Shown here piece by piece: positions 24,365 to 33,581 of a stretch of 64,000 bases of DNA; positions within the stretch are counted from its first letter, which is position 1; the number at the start of each line of letters is the position of its first letter. The notes under the pieces are model-generated. The model ran no database searches. It was not told the DNA's origin and was given only the letters and a program-made list of their open reading frames with translations. The stretch is from Reichenbachiella ulvae (lineage in GTDB: Bacteria; Bacteroidota; Bacteroidia; Cytophagales; Cyclobacteriaceae): positions 5,367,501 to 5,431,500 of the forward strand of contig NZ_JAOYOD010000001.1 in assembly GCF_025833875.1 (NCBI RefSeq), given 5' to 3'. The position numbers and the translations under genes are program-made.

Positions 24365-26377
24365 CTAAAACAATCCTTCCAACAACTGGTCGTCTACCAG
24401 CTGCGGAATGGTGACTTTTAGATTCTTAGAGCGATCCAGTTCGCGCTGAATGGCTTCTATAGCTTCCGGGTTTCTGGCCCAGCTACGACGAGCGATTCCG
24501 TTGTTGACGTCATAAAAGAGCATGCTCTCGATGCGTTGTGCAGCAGCTTCACTGCCGTCTAGCACCATACCGAAACCACCATTGATCACTTCGCCCCAGC
24601 CGACTCCACCACCGTTGTGGATGGAGACCCAGGTCGCACCACGAAAACTGTCGCCGATTACGTTGTGCACGGCCATGTCTGCCGTGTAGCGACTGCCGTC
24701 CCGGATATTGCTGGTTTCACGATAAGGCGAATCCGTGCCACTTACATCGTGGTGGTCTCTTCCGATCACAATCGGTCCGCTGATCTCTCCGGTTTTTACT
24801 GCTTCGTTCATCGCCAGTGCAATCTTCGTCCTGCCTTCACAATCCGCATACAAGATACGCGCTTGCGACCCAACGACTAGTTGGTTTGCTCTGGCATTTT
24901 CGATCCAGGTGATGTTGTCCTGCAGCTGCATCTGGATGCTCTCAGGGGCTGTCTCTTTGATTTCTTTCATCACGCGAAGTGCGATGGCATCTGTCTTATC
25001 CAAATCCTTTGCCTTACCCGAAGTGCAAACCCAGCGATAAGGTCCAAATCCATAATCAAAACAGATCGGTCCTAAAATATCCTGAACGTACGATGGATAA
25101 CGGAAATCCTGTCCTGCCTCGTCCATCACATCTGCTCCTGCCTTGGACGCTTCCAAAAGGAAGGCATTGCCATAGTCGAAGAAGTAAGTGCCTTTGGCGG
25201 TGTGTTGGTTGATGGCTGCCACATGACGTACAAGTGATTCTTTGACCTTCACTTTGAAAGCTTCTGGTTCTTCGGCAATCATTCGGTTGGCTTCCTCATA
25301 GCCCAATCCAGCAGGGTAGTAGCCACCCGACCATGGATTGTGCAGGGAAGTCTGATCCGAACCGATGTGCACGTAGATGTCCTCTTGATCGAAACATTCC
25401 CATACTTCCACCACGTTGCCTACGAAGGCAATGGATACAGTTTCTTCTTTTGTTTGAGCCTTTTTAACTCTTTCTACTAGAACAGCTAAATCTTCAATGA
25501 TTTCATCTACCCAATCTTGCTCATGTCGCTTGTGTGCCGCTTTCGGATTTACCTCCGCGCAGACTGTGATGCATCCGGTAATGTTGCCCGCTTTGGGTTG
25601 CGCACCACTCATACCCCCCAGACCTGAGGTAAGAAAGATTTTTCCTTTCGGAGTATCTCCCTTGTCCAGTACTTTTCTGAAGGCATTAATGGCGGTGATC
25701 GTAGTACCGTGAACTATTCCCTGTGGTCCAATATACATGAAGGAACCGGCGGTCATCTGTCCATACTGAGTTACACCCAGGGCATTGTAGCGTTCCCAGT
25801 CGTCTTGCGTAGAGTGATTGGGAATCATCATGCCATTGGTCACCACGACACGCGGTGCGTGAGTGCCGGATGGAAATAGGCCCATGGGATGACCTGAGTA
25901 CATGTGCAGGGTCTGCTCGTCGGTCATGGTGGCCAGGTATTTCATGGTCAGCAGATACTGCGCCCAGTTTTGAAAGACCGCTCCATTACCTCCGTAGGTG
26001 ATCAACTCCTCTGGGTGCTGTGCGACCTTAGGATCCAGATTGTTTTGAATCATGAGCATGATGGCTGCTGCCTGTCGAGATTGAGCAGGGTACTTTTCGA
26101 TGGGTCGGGCATATATTTCATAATCCGGCTTGAAACGGAACATGTAGATGCGTCCGTAGGTTTTCAGTTCCTCTGCGAATTCAGTGGCCAACTCCTGATG
26201 CCATTGGACTGGGAAGTATCGCAGTGCATTTCGTATCGCCAGCTTTTTCTCCTCGGGAGATAAAATGTCCTTTCGCTTTGGCGCATGGTTCAGCCCTTCC
26301 GGGTGCACATGCGGAGGAGGTAATTGCTCTGGAATTCCTTGTAATATAGCTTGGTGAAACTCATTCATAACTTTCAT
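24365..26377 (-). CDS. hutU: Urocanate hydratase
   Basis: HutU converts urocanate to imidazolonepropionate with a tightly bound NAD+. The 670-residue protein is longer than the ~555 residues of proteobacterial HutU, as is usual for the Bacteroidota type. Recognisable parts are YGGNGAVFQNWAQY, YSGHPMGLFPS, LTSGLGGMSGAQPKA, GSDQTSLHNPWSGGYYP, and the conserved cysteine region CFDYGFGPYRWVCTSGKA. The C-terminal IGRDHHDVSGTDSPYRET and IHNGGGVGWGE segments are typical. It stands between hutH and hutI and is expected to be cotranscribed, with repeat elements in both gaps. Confidence 0.97.
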   Translation of the reverse strand: MKVMNEFHQAILQGIPEQLPPPHVHPEGLNHAPKRKDILSPEEKKLAIRNALRYFPVQWHQELATEFAEELKTYGRIYMFRFKPDYEIYARPIEKYPAQSRQAAAIMLMIQNNLDPKVAQHPEELITYGGNGAVFQNWAQYLLTMKYLATMTDEQTLHMYSGHPMGLFPSGTHAPRVVVTNGMMIPNHSTQDDWERYNALGVTQYGQMTAGSFMYIGPQGIVHGTTITAINAFRKVLDKGDTPKGKIFLTSGLGGMSGAQPKAGNITGCITVCAEVNPKAAHKRHEQDWVDEIIEDLAVLVERVKKAQTKEETVSIAFVGNVVEVWECFDQEDIYVHIGSDQTSLHNPWSGGYYPAGLGYEEANRMIAEEPEAFKVKVKESLVRHVAAINQHTAKGTYFFDYGNAFLLEASKAGADVMDEAGQDFRYPSYVQDILGPICFDYGFGPYRWVCTSGKAKDLDKTDAIALRVMKEIKETAPESIQMQLQDNITWIENARANQLVVGSQARILYADCEGRTKIALAMNEAVKTGEISGPIVIGRDHHDVSGTDSPYRETSNIRDGSRYTADMAVHNVIGDSFRGATWVSIHNGGGVGWGEVINGGFGMVLDGSEAAAQRIESMLFYDVNNGIARRSWARNPEAIEAIQRELDRSKNLKVTIPQLVDDQLLEGLF

Positions 26378-26445
26378 CTTTAGTTCTATGTGGTTATAGT
26401 GGAAACCAATTCAAAAATGGATTTTCCAGTATACTCAACCTTTTG

Positions 26446-26535
26446 TCCTCAAGCCCAGCCTTTGCCGGCAGGCAGGCGGACAGGTTCCTACTTTTTCATT
26501 GATAAAAAGTAGCGGTCCGCCGTAGCGGCAAAAAT
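26446..26535. repeat. Palindromic element in the hutU-hutH gap
   Basis: The inner hairpin pairs CTACTTTTT (26488-26496) with AAAAAGTAG (26504-26512). The outer arms GGCGGAC (26475-26481) and GTCCGCC (26515-26521) pair as well. It also includes a GCCGGCAGGCAGGCGGAC tract like the piece inserted in large repeat copy 1. Confidence 0.65.
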
Positions 26536-26575
26536 CTAGGAGGACTCTATTTACTTTTTTTCAATTAACCATTAA

Positions 26576-28123
26576 CTAATACTGCTCAAATAATTCGTCG
26601 TAGCTGCTGAAGCTTTCCAAATGATCCTTGGTGATCTGGATCAGCTCACGACTTTTCAACAACTCAATGGCCTTGTTGAGATCGTCGGAGAAAATGCGAT
26701 CTTCCTTAGCATGTGAGATGACCGTACGAATGTGGTCATGCACATGATTCAATACTGCACTGGATCGTAAAGGTTTTTTGAAATCAAAAGCCTGCGCTGC
26801 GCAGAGCAATTCACCAGCTAGTATTTTCGTCAGATTCTCGCAAACTCTCAGGGCCTTTCGAGCTCCAATTGAGCCCATGCTCACATGGTCCTCCTGTCCG
26901 AGAGAGGTAGGAATGCTGTCCGCACTAGATGGGAAGCAAAGTCCTTTGTTTTCGCTGGCCAGTGCAGCGGTAGTGTACTGCACGATCATAAAACCAGAAT
27001 TGGTTCCCGTCTCTGTCATCAGCAGTTTGGGCGTGCGATCTCTTTTTCCTTCCAAAGAGAGATAAGAGCGACGATCCGATATGTTTCCTAATTCCGAAGC
27101 AGCCAGACAAGCGTAATCAATCGGCAGTGCCAGCGGCTGTCCGTGGAAGTTGCCCCCGCTGATGCTGTCTTCTTTGGAGAAAATGACGGGGTTGTCAGTC
27201 ACGGCATTCAGTTCGACTTCTACGGCTTCTTTCAAGTGTAGCCAAGCCGTACGCGAGCTACCGTGTACCTGCGGCATGCAGCGCAAAGAGTAAGGGTCCT
27301 GCACATTGTCGCAGTTTTTATGCGAATCCAAAATTTCTGAACCCTCAAGGAACTTCCAAATTCTATTTGCCACGTGAATGTTACCCGGATAAGGGCGGAG
27401 GTCATGCAGTCTGTCATCGAAAGGAGCTTTCGATCCTAATAAACCTTCGATCATCAACGCGCCCATGATGTCTGCATGTGCCAACCCTGCATACAACTCG
27501 TCCACCAGTCGAGTAGCATGTGCGAGGATGAATTGCGTGCCATTGATCAAGGCCAAACCTGCCTTGGCGTGCAGTTCCACGCTTTGCATCCCTGTAGAAC
27601 TGAATAGCTCAACGGTTTTGATTCTCTTGCCCTGATGGAAAACTTCACCCTCCCCAATCAGCGGCAATACCAAATGCGAAAGAGGAGCCAAATCACCGGA
27701 TGCTCCAACAGAACCCTGCTCTGGTACTACAGGAATTACATCCTGATCAATGTGCCAGATCAGTCGCTCCAATATCTCTAAAGATATCCCGGAGTGTCCC
27801 TGTGCCAGGGCGTGAACCTTAAAAATCAGCATCAGCTTGGATAGTTCAGGATCGATTGCATCACCTACTCCCACACTATGGCTCAATAGTATATTTCTCT
27901 GCAGCTTGGTGGTTTCTTCCTTGTTGATTTTGGTGTCACAGAGTGGTCCGAAACCCGTATTTATGCCATAAACCGCGGGTTCGTCTTGCGCGATAGCCAA
28001 CACATATTGGTAGGACAGCTCTACCTTTTCTTTGCAGGTAGGCGTCAAAGCGGCCTCCAATTCGCCTTTGGCGATGGCTAGTGCTTTCGATACTGTCAGG
28101 TGGTCTATGCCGTACTGGAACAT
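26576..28123 (-). CDS. hutH: Histidine ammonia-lyase
   Basis: HutH removes ammonia from histidine to give urocanate, using the self-formed MIO cofactor. The A141-S142-G143 triad that cyclises is visible in GSVGASGDLAPLSH. Other marks are the catalytic Tyr loop VYGINTGFGPL near residue 52, GNFHGQPLA and SLGQEDHVSMG. The 515-residue length is normal. It is the first gene of the hutHUI series and is divergent from a LysR regulator, with a TTG and TAATTTTG promoter pair just upstream of its ATG. Confidence 0.97.
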   Translation of the reverse strand: MFQYGIDHLTVSKALAIAKGELEAALTPTCKEKVELSYQYVLAIAQDEPAVYGINTGFGPLCDTKINKEETTKLQRNILLSHSVGVGDAIDPELSKLMLIFKVHALAQGHSGISLEILERLIWHIDQDVIPVVPEQGSVGASGDLAPLSHLVLPLIGEGEVFHQGKRIKTVELFSSTGMQSVELHAKAGLALINGTQFILAHATRLVDELYAGLAHADIMGALMIEGLLGSKAPFDDRLHDLRPYPGNIHVANRIWKFLEGSEILDSHKNCDNVQDPYSLRCMPQVHGSSRTAWLHLKEAVEVELNAVTDNPVIFSKEDSISGGNFHGQPLALPIDYACLAASELGNISDRRSYLSLEGKRDRTPKLLMTETGTNSGFMIVQYTTAALASENKGLCFPSSADSIPTSLGQEDHVSMGSIGARKALRVCENLTKILAGELLCAAQAFDFKKPLRSSAVLNHVHDHIRTVISHAKEDRIFSDDLNKAIELLKSRELIQITKDHLESFSSYDELFEQY

Positions 28124-28139
28124 ATGCTTTTCTTTTTTC

Positions 28140-28170
28140 CAAAATTAGATTTAGCTTTGATAACCAACAA
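28140..28170 (-). promoter_or_regulatory. Candidate hutH promoter
   Basis: On the minus strand TAATTTTG (28147-28140) matches the -7 consensus TAnnTTTG. TTG triplets lie 17 and 20 bases upstream of it. The box is 17 bases from the hutH ATG. Confidence 0.55.
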
Positions 28171-28187
28171 GATCAATTAGTTTATCA
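28158..28187. promoter_or_regulatory. Inverted repeat, candidate LysR binding site
   Basis: TGATAA (28158-28163) and TTATCA (28182-28187) are perfect inverted repeats 18 bases apart. A second pair, TTGAT (28157-28161) and ATCAA (28172-28176), overlaps them. They lie in the hutH-lysR gap, next to the hutH -33 element. Confidence 0.45.
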
Positions 28188-28197
28188 GTTGATGCTT

Positions 28198-29094
28198 ATG
28201 AGTTATCAGATCGAATTAAGACATATCAGATACTTTCTAGAGGTAGCCAGGAATCTGCACTTCAGAAAGGCCGCAGAGAAACTCTATGTGTCTCAGCCTG
28301 GCTTGAGTCGACAGATTCACCAGATGGAGGAGAAGATCGGTGTGCAGCTTTTCGTTCGAGACAGTAAAAAGGTGAAGTTGACGGCAGCAGGTGCTTACCT
28401 GCAAGAGGAGTTCGAATTGATCCTTCGAAATGTGGATGGCGCGATTGATCATGCACGTTTAATTGAGAAAGGAGTGATGGGAAGTATCAATTTAGGCTAT
28501 GTCGGTTCGGCTATGCAACAGATTATTCCTGATCTGCTTACCCGCTTTTCCGATAAGAATGCCGAGGTGCAATTCAATCTGCAAGAAATGGATAACCTCA
28601 AACAAGCGGATGCACTTCTTTCTCAGAAAATTGATTTGGGATTTGTTCGTCTGGAGCGAGCACCTGCTGGACTGAAGATGCACCCCGTACTGGAGGAGTC
28701 ATTTGTGCTGGTCTTGCCGGTTGACCATCCTTTGGATCAGGATTCTTTTCGGAGCCTTTCCCAATTCAAAATGGAACATTTTATCCTTTTCGAGCAGTCC
28801 TATAGTCCTTCATATTATGATAAAATGATGGAGCTGTTTTATTATAGTGGATTCGAGCCAATTGTTTCTCATAACACGGTGCATGCAGGCACCATCTACA
28901 AATTGGTGGAGCATCATCTAGGCGTATCAATTTTGCCTGAATCGCTCATGCAGGAGAACCCAAAAGTGAAATTCATCCGACTGAACCAACTGCCTTTCAA
29001 GACGACATTATATGCCATTTGGAGTCTTGAAAATAGAAACCCAGTATTGCATGATTTGATCACAAAATATCTGCTAGAAGAGCATGGTAAATAA
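28198..29094 (+). CDS. LysR-family regulator, probable hut regulator
   Basis: A 298-residue LysR protein: winged helix-turn-helix at residues 5-65 (IELRHIRYFLEVARNLHFRK, AAEKLYVSQPGLSRQIHQME) and a two-lobed inducer domain after residue 90. The ATG at 28198 is chosen because longer readings overlap hutH and add unrelated residues; an ATG at 28192 is the only real alternative. It is divergent from hutH with inverted repeats between, the usual layout for a LysR activator of the neighbouring operon. The inducer is probably a histidine-pathway intermediate such as urocanate, but that is inference. Confidence 0.9.
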   Translation: MSYQIELRHIRYFLEVARNLHFRKAAEKLYVSQPGLSRQIHQMEEKIGVQLFVRDSKKVKLTAAGAYLQEEFELILRNVDGAIDHARLIEKGVMGSINLGYVGSAMQQIIPDLLTRFSDKNAEVQFNLQEMDNLKQADALLSQKIDLGFVRLERAPAGLKMHPVLEESFVLVLPVDHPLDQDSFRSLSQFKMEHFILFEQSYSPSYYDKMMELFYYSGFEPIVSHNTVHAGTIYKLVEHHLGVSILPESLMQENPKVKFIRLNQLPFKTTLYAIWSLENRNPVLHDLITKYLLEEHGK

Positions 29095-29114
29095 TTGAAT
29101 ATACTCGAATGTTA

Positions 29115-29195
29115 TGTCATCTCGACGGCAGGAGAGAACTAAACATGTAATAAAATACATTTCGCAAATGGATTTCTCCTTACGTCGAAATGACA
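29115..29195. repeat. Palindromic element between lysR and the M20 gene
   Basis: TGTCATCTCGAC (29115-29126) and GTCGAAATGACA (29184-29195) pair with one mismatch. The inner parts AGAGAA and TTCTCC also tend to pair. It is a further repeat type in the hut region. Confidence 0.6.
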
Positions 29196-29197
29196 AC

Positions 29198-29205
29198 TAA
29201 TTTTG
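29198..29205 (+). promoter_or_regulatory. Candidate -7 box for the M20-hutF operon
   Basis: TAATTTTG matches TAnnTTTG and ends 11 bases before the ATG at 29217, so the leader would be very short. It directly abuts the right end of a palindromic element. No clear -33 box was found. Confidence 0.45.
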
Positions 29206-29216
29206 AATAGTAACCC

Positions 29217-30374
29217 ATGAATATGAACGTAAAAGAAATTTTAGCCAAACTGGTTTCTTTCCCTGTACTGGGAGGAATGAGTAATCTCGAAATCATCCAC
29301 TGGATCAAGGAATACATCGAGTCCCATGGCGTAGAAACGCACATGGTTCCTAACGAAGAAGGTACAAAATCTTCTCTTCACTGCCGAATCGGCCCAGCTG
29401 TAGATGGAGGCACAATTCTTTCTGGACACACGGATGTGGTGCCTACAGAAGGACAAGATTGGCACACCAATCCATTCGAATTGGTCGGCAAGGGAGACGA
29501 TCGCTTATATGCGCGTGGTTCATGTGACATGAAAGGCTTTGTGGCCTGCTGTCTGGCTATGCTACCGGAGATGGTAAAGGCGGATTTGAAAACTCCGATC
29601 TACTTTGCCTTTTCCTATGATGAGGAAATTGGATGTCTGGCCGGGCCGGATTTGGTGGCGGCTATCAATGCGTACTATTCTGAAAAGCCAAAGTATGCGA
29701 TCATTGGGGAGCCTTCTTCTATGGAACCGATCGTGGGTCAGAAAGGAATCTGTGTAATGGAAACCCGCGTCAATGGATCAGCTGGTCATAGCAGCAGAAT
29801 CAAGCAAGAAGTAAGTGCCATTCATGAGGCGGCACGCTTGGTGGTTTGGTTAGAAGATAAAATGAATGATTTAATCGCCAAGGGACATTTGGACGATCGA
29901 TTCAATCCACCCCACTCCTCACTCCACGTGGGGAAGATTCATGGCGGTATCGCTCCCAATATCATAGCAGATGATGTACGATTCTTTTGGGATGTGCGTG
30001 TGATTCCTGGAGATGATGTTGAAGAAATTATAGGCGAATTCAGAGCGCATTGTATGGCCAGAGAAGAGGAGAGAAGAAAGGTGTTTCCAGATTTCAAGAT
30101 TGACGTAATTGTAGATCACCCATTGGTGTTACCATTGGATACAGCAGCTGATTCCGATGTAGTAGATTTAGTGAAACGCCTGACGGGTAATCATGAGTTG
30201 CATACCGTGGCTTATGCTGCGGAGGCAGGGCAATATGCGGATGGCGGTTTTCAATCTATCATTTGTGGGCCAGGCTCGATGGATCAGGGCCACCGCGCTA
30301 ATGAATTTGTGGCAGTGGAGCAGTTGGACAAGTGCATGGACATGATGCGAAAATTAATCCAAGAGAATAGCTGA
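29217..30374 (+). CDS. M20 deacylase (ArgE-like), possible N-formylglutamate deformylase
   Basis: A 385-residue M20 zinc deacylase of the acetylornithine deacetylase type: SGHTDVVPTEGQDW (metal His, catalytic Asp), ARGSCDMKGFVACCLA (bridging Asp), SYDEEIGCLAGPD (catalytic Glu) and a late CGPGSMDQGHRANEF (metal His). ArgE removes acetyl from N-acetylornithine. Here the gene lies inside the hut cluster and its TGA shares one base with the hutF ATG (30374), so its substrate is more likely an N-acyl intermediate of histidine breakdown. HutF releases N-formylglutamate, and no hutG is in the cluster, so deformylation is the obvious guess. A true acetylornithinase remains possible. Confidence 0.85.
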   Translation: MNMNVKEILAKLVSFPVLGGMSNLEIIHWIKEYIESHGVETHMVPNEEGTKSSLHCRIGPAVDGGTILSGHTDVVPTEGQDWHTNPFELVGKGDDRLYARGSCDMKGFVACCLAMLPEMVKADLKTPIYFAFSYDEEIGCLAGPDLVAAINAYYSEKPKYAIIGEPSSMEPIVGQKGICVMETRVNGSAGHSSRIKQEVSAIHEAARLVVWLEDKMNDLIAKGHLDDRFNPPHSSLHVGKIHGGIAPNIIADDVRFFWDVRVIPGDDVEEIIGEFRAHCMAREEERRKVFPDFKIDVIVDHPLVLPLDTAADSDVVDLVKRLTGNHELHTVAYAAEAGQYADGGFQSIICGPGSMDQGHRANEFVAVEQLDKCMDMMRKLIQENS

Positions 30375-31750
30375 TGGGAAGGCAGTATCGATTCAAAGGC
30401 TTATTGACAGAGGAAGGATGGCTGGAAGATGCATTAGTTTCCCTGGATGAAAAAGGGAAAATACGATCCATAGAATCCAACTCATCAGAAGGAGAGTATG
30501 TTGATGGTTTTGCCTTGCCTGGCTTTCAGAATGCACATTCGCATGCTTTTCAGTATGCGATGGCGGGTCTGGCAGAGATGCACGATCCAGCTCAACGAAA
30601 CGATGACTTCTGGTCCTGGAGAAATTCCATGTATAAAGTGGCTCTTAGTATTTCGCCAGATCAGCTGGAGGCGATTGCCACCATGCTTTATGCTGAGATG
30701 CTGCGACATGGCTACACTTCGGTTGCAGAGTTTCACTATCTGCATCACGATCAGAACGGCAAGTCTTATGACAATCCCTGTGAAATGGGAGAGCGATTAG
30801 TAGTCGCTGCGCAGAAGGCGGGAATTAGAATCACTCTGGTCCCGATGTTTTATCAGAAAGGAGGTTTTGGTCAGGAAGCGGGCGAAGGGCAGAGGCGCTT
30901 TTTATCAAAAACAATAGATGATTATCAAGCCTTGCTTGAAAGCACAAGAGCTATGGTGGCTCAATATGATCATGCGAGCTTGGGCAGTGGGATTCATTCG
31001 CTGCGTGCAGTGGCTGAACATGATGTGATCCAATATGGTCAATCGATGGATCCAACGCTCCCTTTTCATATTCATATCTCTGAGCAATTAAAAGAAGTAG
31101 AAGCCTGCCTGGATTATCATGGCCAGCGACCGGTGGAATGGCTATTGAATAACTGCCCAGTAAATAAAAATTATCACCTGGTGCATGCGACACATCTGTC
31201 TGATGCCGAGGTGGAGGGCATAGCTCAGAGCGGAGCACATGTAGTGATTTGTCCATCTACAGAAGGCAATTTGGGAGATGGTTTGTTCTCCTTTGATGAT
31301 TTCAAAAAGCAAGGTGGTCGATGGAGCATCGGCACAGATAGCCATGTAGGGTTAAATCCTTTAGAGGAATTGAGGATATTAGATTATGGTCAGCGTACTC
31401 GTTCGCACAGTAGAGAAACCTATGTGAGCGAGACCAGTGGAGACAGTGGTTTCAATGCGATCCAGATGGCCTGGAAGGCTGGGCGAGCAGCGATGGGAGC
31501 AAGTCAGAATCATTTCTTTGGGGTTGGGGAATCCTTGGACTGTGTGGTGATGGATGCGCAAGCCCCTTTGATTGCTGCATCAGCTGCTAAGCATCTCTGC
31601 AATACGATGGTTTATAGCACAGATGTTTCTAACGTGATGGGTACGATGGTTGATGGAGAATGGAAAGTACAAGCAGGAAGACATTTGCAGCAAGCTGAAA
31701 TTACTCGAGAGTTTATTGAGGCGATGGAGGAAGTGGGAGTTAGAAATTAA
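30374..31750 (+). CDS. hutF: Formimidoylglutamate deiminase
   Basis: HutF hydrolyses formimidoylglutamate to N-formylglutamate and ammonia. The 458-residue amidohydrolase shows LPGFQNAHSHAFQYAMAG (metal HxH), a conserved NDDFWSWRNSMYKVA loop, IHISEQLKEVEAC (metal His), LVHATHLSDAEV and SIGTDSHVGLNPLEELR (metal Asp). These are the family's standard elements. The start overlaps the stop of the M20 gene by one base, indicating translational coupling. With hutHUI it defines the five-step route through N-formylglutamate rather than direct formimidoylglutamase or transferase routes. Confidence 0.95.
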   Translation: MGRQYRFKGLLTEEGWLEDALVSLDEKGKIRSIESNSSEGEYVDGFALPGFQNAHSHAFQYAMAGLAEMHDPAQRNDDFWSWRNSMYKVALSISPDQLEAIATMLYAEMLRHGYTSVAEFHYLHHDQNGKSYDNPCEMGERLVVAAQKAGIRITLVPMFYQKGGFGQEAGEGQRRFLSKTIDDYQALLESTRAMVAQYDHASLGSGIHSLRAVAEHDVIQYGQSMDPTLPFHIHISEQLKEVEACLDYHGQRPVEWLLNNCPVNKNYHLVHATHLSDAEVEGIAQSGAHVVICPSTEGNLGDGLFSFDDFKKQGGRWSIGTDSHVGLNPLEELRILDYGQRTRSHSRETYVSETSGDSGFNAIQMAWKAGRAAMGASQNHFFGVGESLDCVVMDAQAPLIAASAAKHLCNTMVYSTDVSNVMGTMVDGEWKVQAGRHLQQAEITREFIEAMEEVGVRN

Positions 31751-31821
31751 TTCAAGATTCAAGATTTGTCCAACTAAAGGTTGTTTCTTCGTGTCTTAAG
31801 GGTATACCAAAATAGAAGAGC

Positions 31822-32202
31822 ATGCAAAAGGTTGTATTAGTATTATCATTGATATTTCTGTTTATGTCAGCCTGTGAAGAAGAGACAATCCAGGAAGAGC
31901 AATTGAAGGATTTGAATGAAATGATGGATGAGATTCAGACGATAGCTTCTAGTGTAGATTGTACTGACCCTGCAGACTGGGCTTACACAGGCTATGGGTC
32001 CAAAGCCTGTGGAGGACCTGTAGGTTATATAGCTTATCCTACGACTATAGATACGGAAGTCTTTCTGGATTTGGTAGCTAAATATACTGCGGCACAGTCA
32101 GCTTACAATGAAGCCAATGGAATTGGAAGTGACTGTTCGGTTCCAGCCCAACCAACAGGAGTGGTTTGTGAAGAAGGGGAAGCTATATTGGTGTATGAAT
32201 AA
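31822..32202 (+). CDS. Small hypothetical lipoprotein
   Basis: A 126-residue lipoprotein (signal residues 1-17, lipobox MSAC with Cys 18). The mature part has an acidic helix, then a Cys-rich domain with DCTDPADW, KACGGPVGYIAYP, DCSVP and VVCEEGE: four cysteines, likely two disulfides. Similar short proteins with a CGGP-YIAYP motif occur widely in Bacteroidota without assigned function, by my recollection. It follows hutF by 70 bases but has no evident link to histidine breakdown. A shared terminator separates it from rseP. Confidence 0.65.
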   Translation: MQKVVLVLSLIFLFMSACEEETIQEEQLKDLNEMMDEIQTIASSVDCTDPADWAYTGYGSKACGGPVGYIAYPTTIDTEVFLDLVAKYTAAQSAYNEANGIGSDCSVPAQPTGVVCEEGEAILVYE

Positions 32203-32208
32203 ACAAAA

Positions 32209-32231
32209 AAGGGAAGCTATCAGCTTCCCTT
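32209..32231. terminator. Bidirectional terminator between lipoprotein gene and rseP
   Basis: AAGGGAAGCT (32209-32218) and AGCTTCCCTT (32222-32231) pair perfectly around three bases. An A run on the left (32205-32210) gives a T run on the minus strand, so it mainly serves the dxr-rseP transcript. Confidence 0.8.
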
Positions 32232-32258
32232 ATCAAATTCTTTTGTGCTTTCCTTTTT

Positions 32259-33581
32259 TTAGAAAAATGCCTTGAAGACATCATTGAAGATAGCAAAGCC
32301 CATTAGGCCTAGTAGCAAAACCATTCCTACCTTCTGAGCGCCTTCAAGGAACTTGTCTGATGGCTTTTGCCCTGAAATCATTTCATAAGTCAAGAACACT
32401 ACATGCCCTCCGTCCAATGCAGGAATTGGCAAGAAGTTCATGAATGCGAGTACCATGGATAGTAGACCGGTTAATCCCCAGAATTTGCTCCAGTTCCAGG
32501 TACCGCCGAACATCTGCGCGATACCAATAGGGCCGCTCAGGGATTTAGAAGCTGATACTTCGCCTCGGAATATTTTACCGAAGGCTTTGATGTTGACCCA
32601 AACCACGTTGAAAGCTTCAGTCGTTCCTTTTTCAACTGACTCTCCGAAAGTATATTCATCATGAGCAAAGTCAAGTCTATACTCAGGATAGAAGCCCAAT
32701 GTCCCGTCTTCCGTCACATTCAAGGCCAAGGTTCTTTCGCTACCATTGGCGCCTTTAACCACGGCTGCTATTTTCTTTTCTTTGTTTTCTTTTAACAGTG
32801 CTTGAAACTCTTCAAAGTACTTTGCTGGTTTGTCATTGACTGTTAGGAATTGGTCTCCTTCTTCCAGCCCTCCATCTGCGGCAGCACTTCCTGCCATCAC
32901 TTGTCTTACCTCGAATGGTTTGCGGAAACCGATGAACTTGCCGTCATACTTCTTTTTATCAGCATACTTGTCCAGAAAACCAGTTGGAAGGGTCAAAGTA
33001 AAAATGGAATCTTCTCTTTGAATTTTGAAAGTTGAATTCTCCTTAAGAATCACATCGTTGTTGATCAGGTCAGAGAAACGATTGTAATCGCTTCCATTTA
33101 CCTCCAGGACTTTATCACCTGTTTTGAATCCAACTTCTTCGCCTAAAGGATAAGCAACAATACCGTGCTGGTTTAGCGCTTCCTTGGTCAGGTAAGATTC
33201 TCCCTGGCTATAATTCATAAAGATGAAAATCACGATACCAGTGATCACATTCACAATGATACCGCCCATCATTACGATCAATCTTTGCCAAGCTGGCTTG
33301 GATCTAAATTCCCATGGTTGAGGTTCGGCAGACATGGTTTCTGTGTCCAGAGATTCGTCGATCATTCCAGAGATCTTTACAAATCCACCCAAAGGAATAG
33401 CTCCAAATGAGTATTCTGTTTCTCCAAATTGGAATCCAAAGATTTTTGGAGGGAAGCCGATCGAATATTTTTCCACTCTCATACCGAAAGCCTTTGCTGC
33501 AAGCAAATGCCCCAGTTCGTGCAATCCCACTAATATCGAAAGTCCCAACATCAGTTGGGCTGCCATGATTAATCCTTCCAT
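32259..33581 (-). CDS. rseP: RIP site-2 metalloprotease RseP
   Basis: RseP cuts anti-sigma factors inside the inner membrane and clears signal peptides. The 440-residue protein has the zinc motif HELGH (residues 21-25) in its first helix, a PDZ region in the middle (two copies by length, about 130-300) and the second ligand motif PALDGGHVV in a later helix. Its 5' end overlaps dxr by 13 bases, an arrangement often seen in this phylum. The ATG at 33581 or an internal ATG at 33566 could be used. Transcription ends at the hairpin just downstream. Confidence 0.95.
   Translation of the reverse strand: MEGLIMAAQLMLGLSILVGLHELGHLLAAKAFGMRVEKYSIGFPPKIFGFQFGETEYSFGAIPLGGFVKISGMIDESLDTETMSAEPQPWEFRSKPAWQRLIVMMGGIIVNVITGIVIFIFMNYSQGESYLTKEALNQHGIVAYPLGEEVGFKTGDKVLEVNGSDYNRFSDLINNDVILKENSTFKIQREDSIFTLTLPTGFLDKYADKKKYDGKFIGFRKPFEVRQVMAGSAAADGGLEEGDQFLTVNDKPAKYFEEFQALLKENKEKKIAAVVKGANGSERTLALNVTEDGTLGFYPEYRLDFAHDEYTFGESVEKGTTEAFNVVWVNIKAFGKIFRGEVSASKSLSGPIGIAQMFGGTWNWSKFWGLTGLLSMVLAFMNFLPIPALDGGHVVFLTYEMISGQKPSDKFLEGAQKVGMVLLLGLMGFAIFNDVFKAFF

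Noticed and set aside
28081..28197. Upstream extension of the LysR regulator
   Set aside because: It would overlap hutH by 43 bases and add residues unlike any LysR N-terminus; ATG 28198 fits the family.
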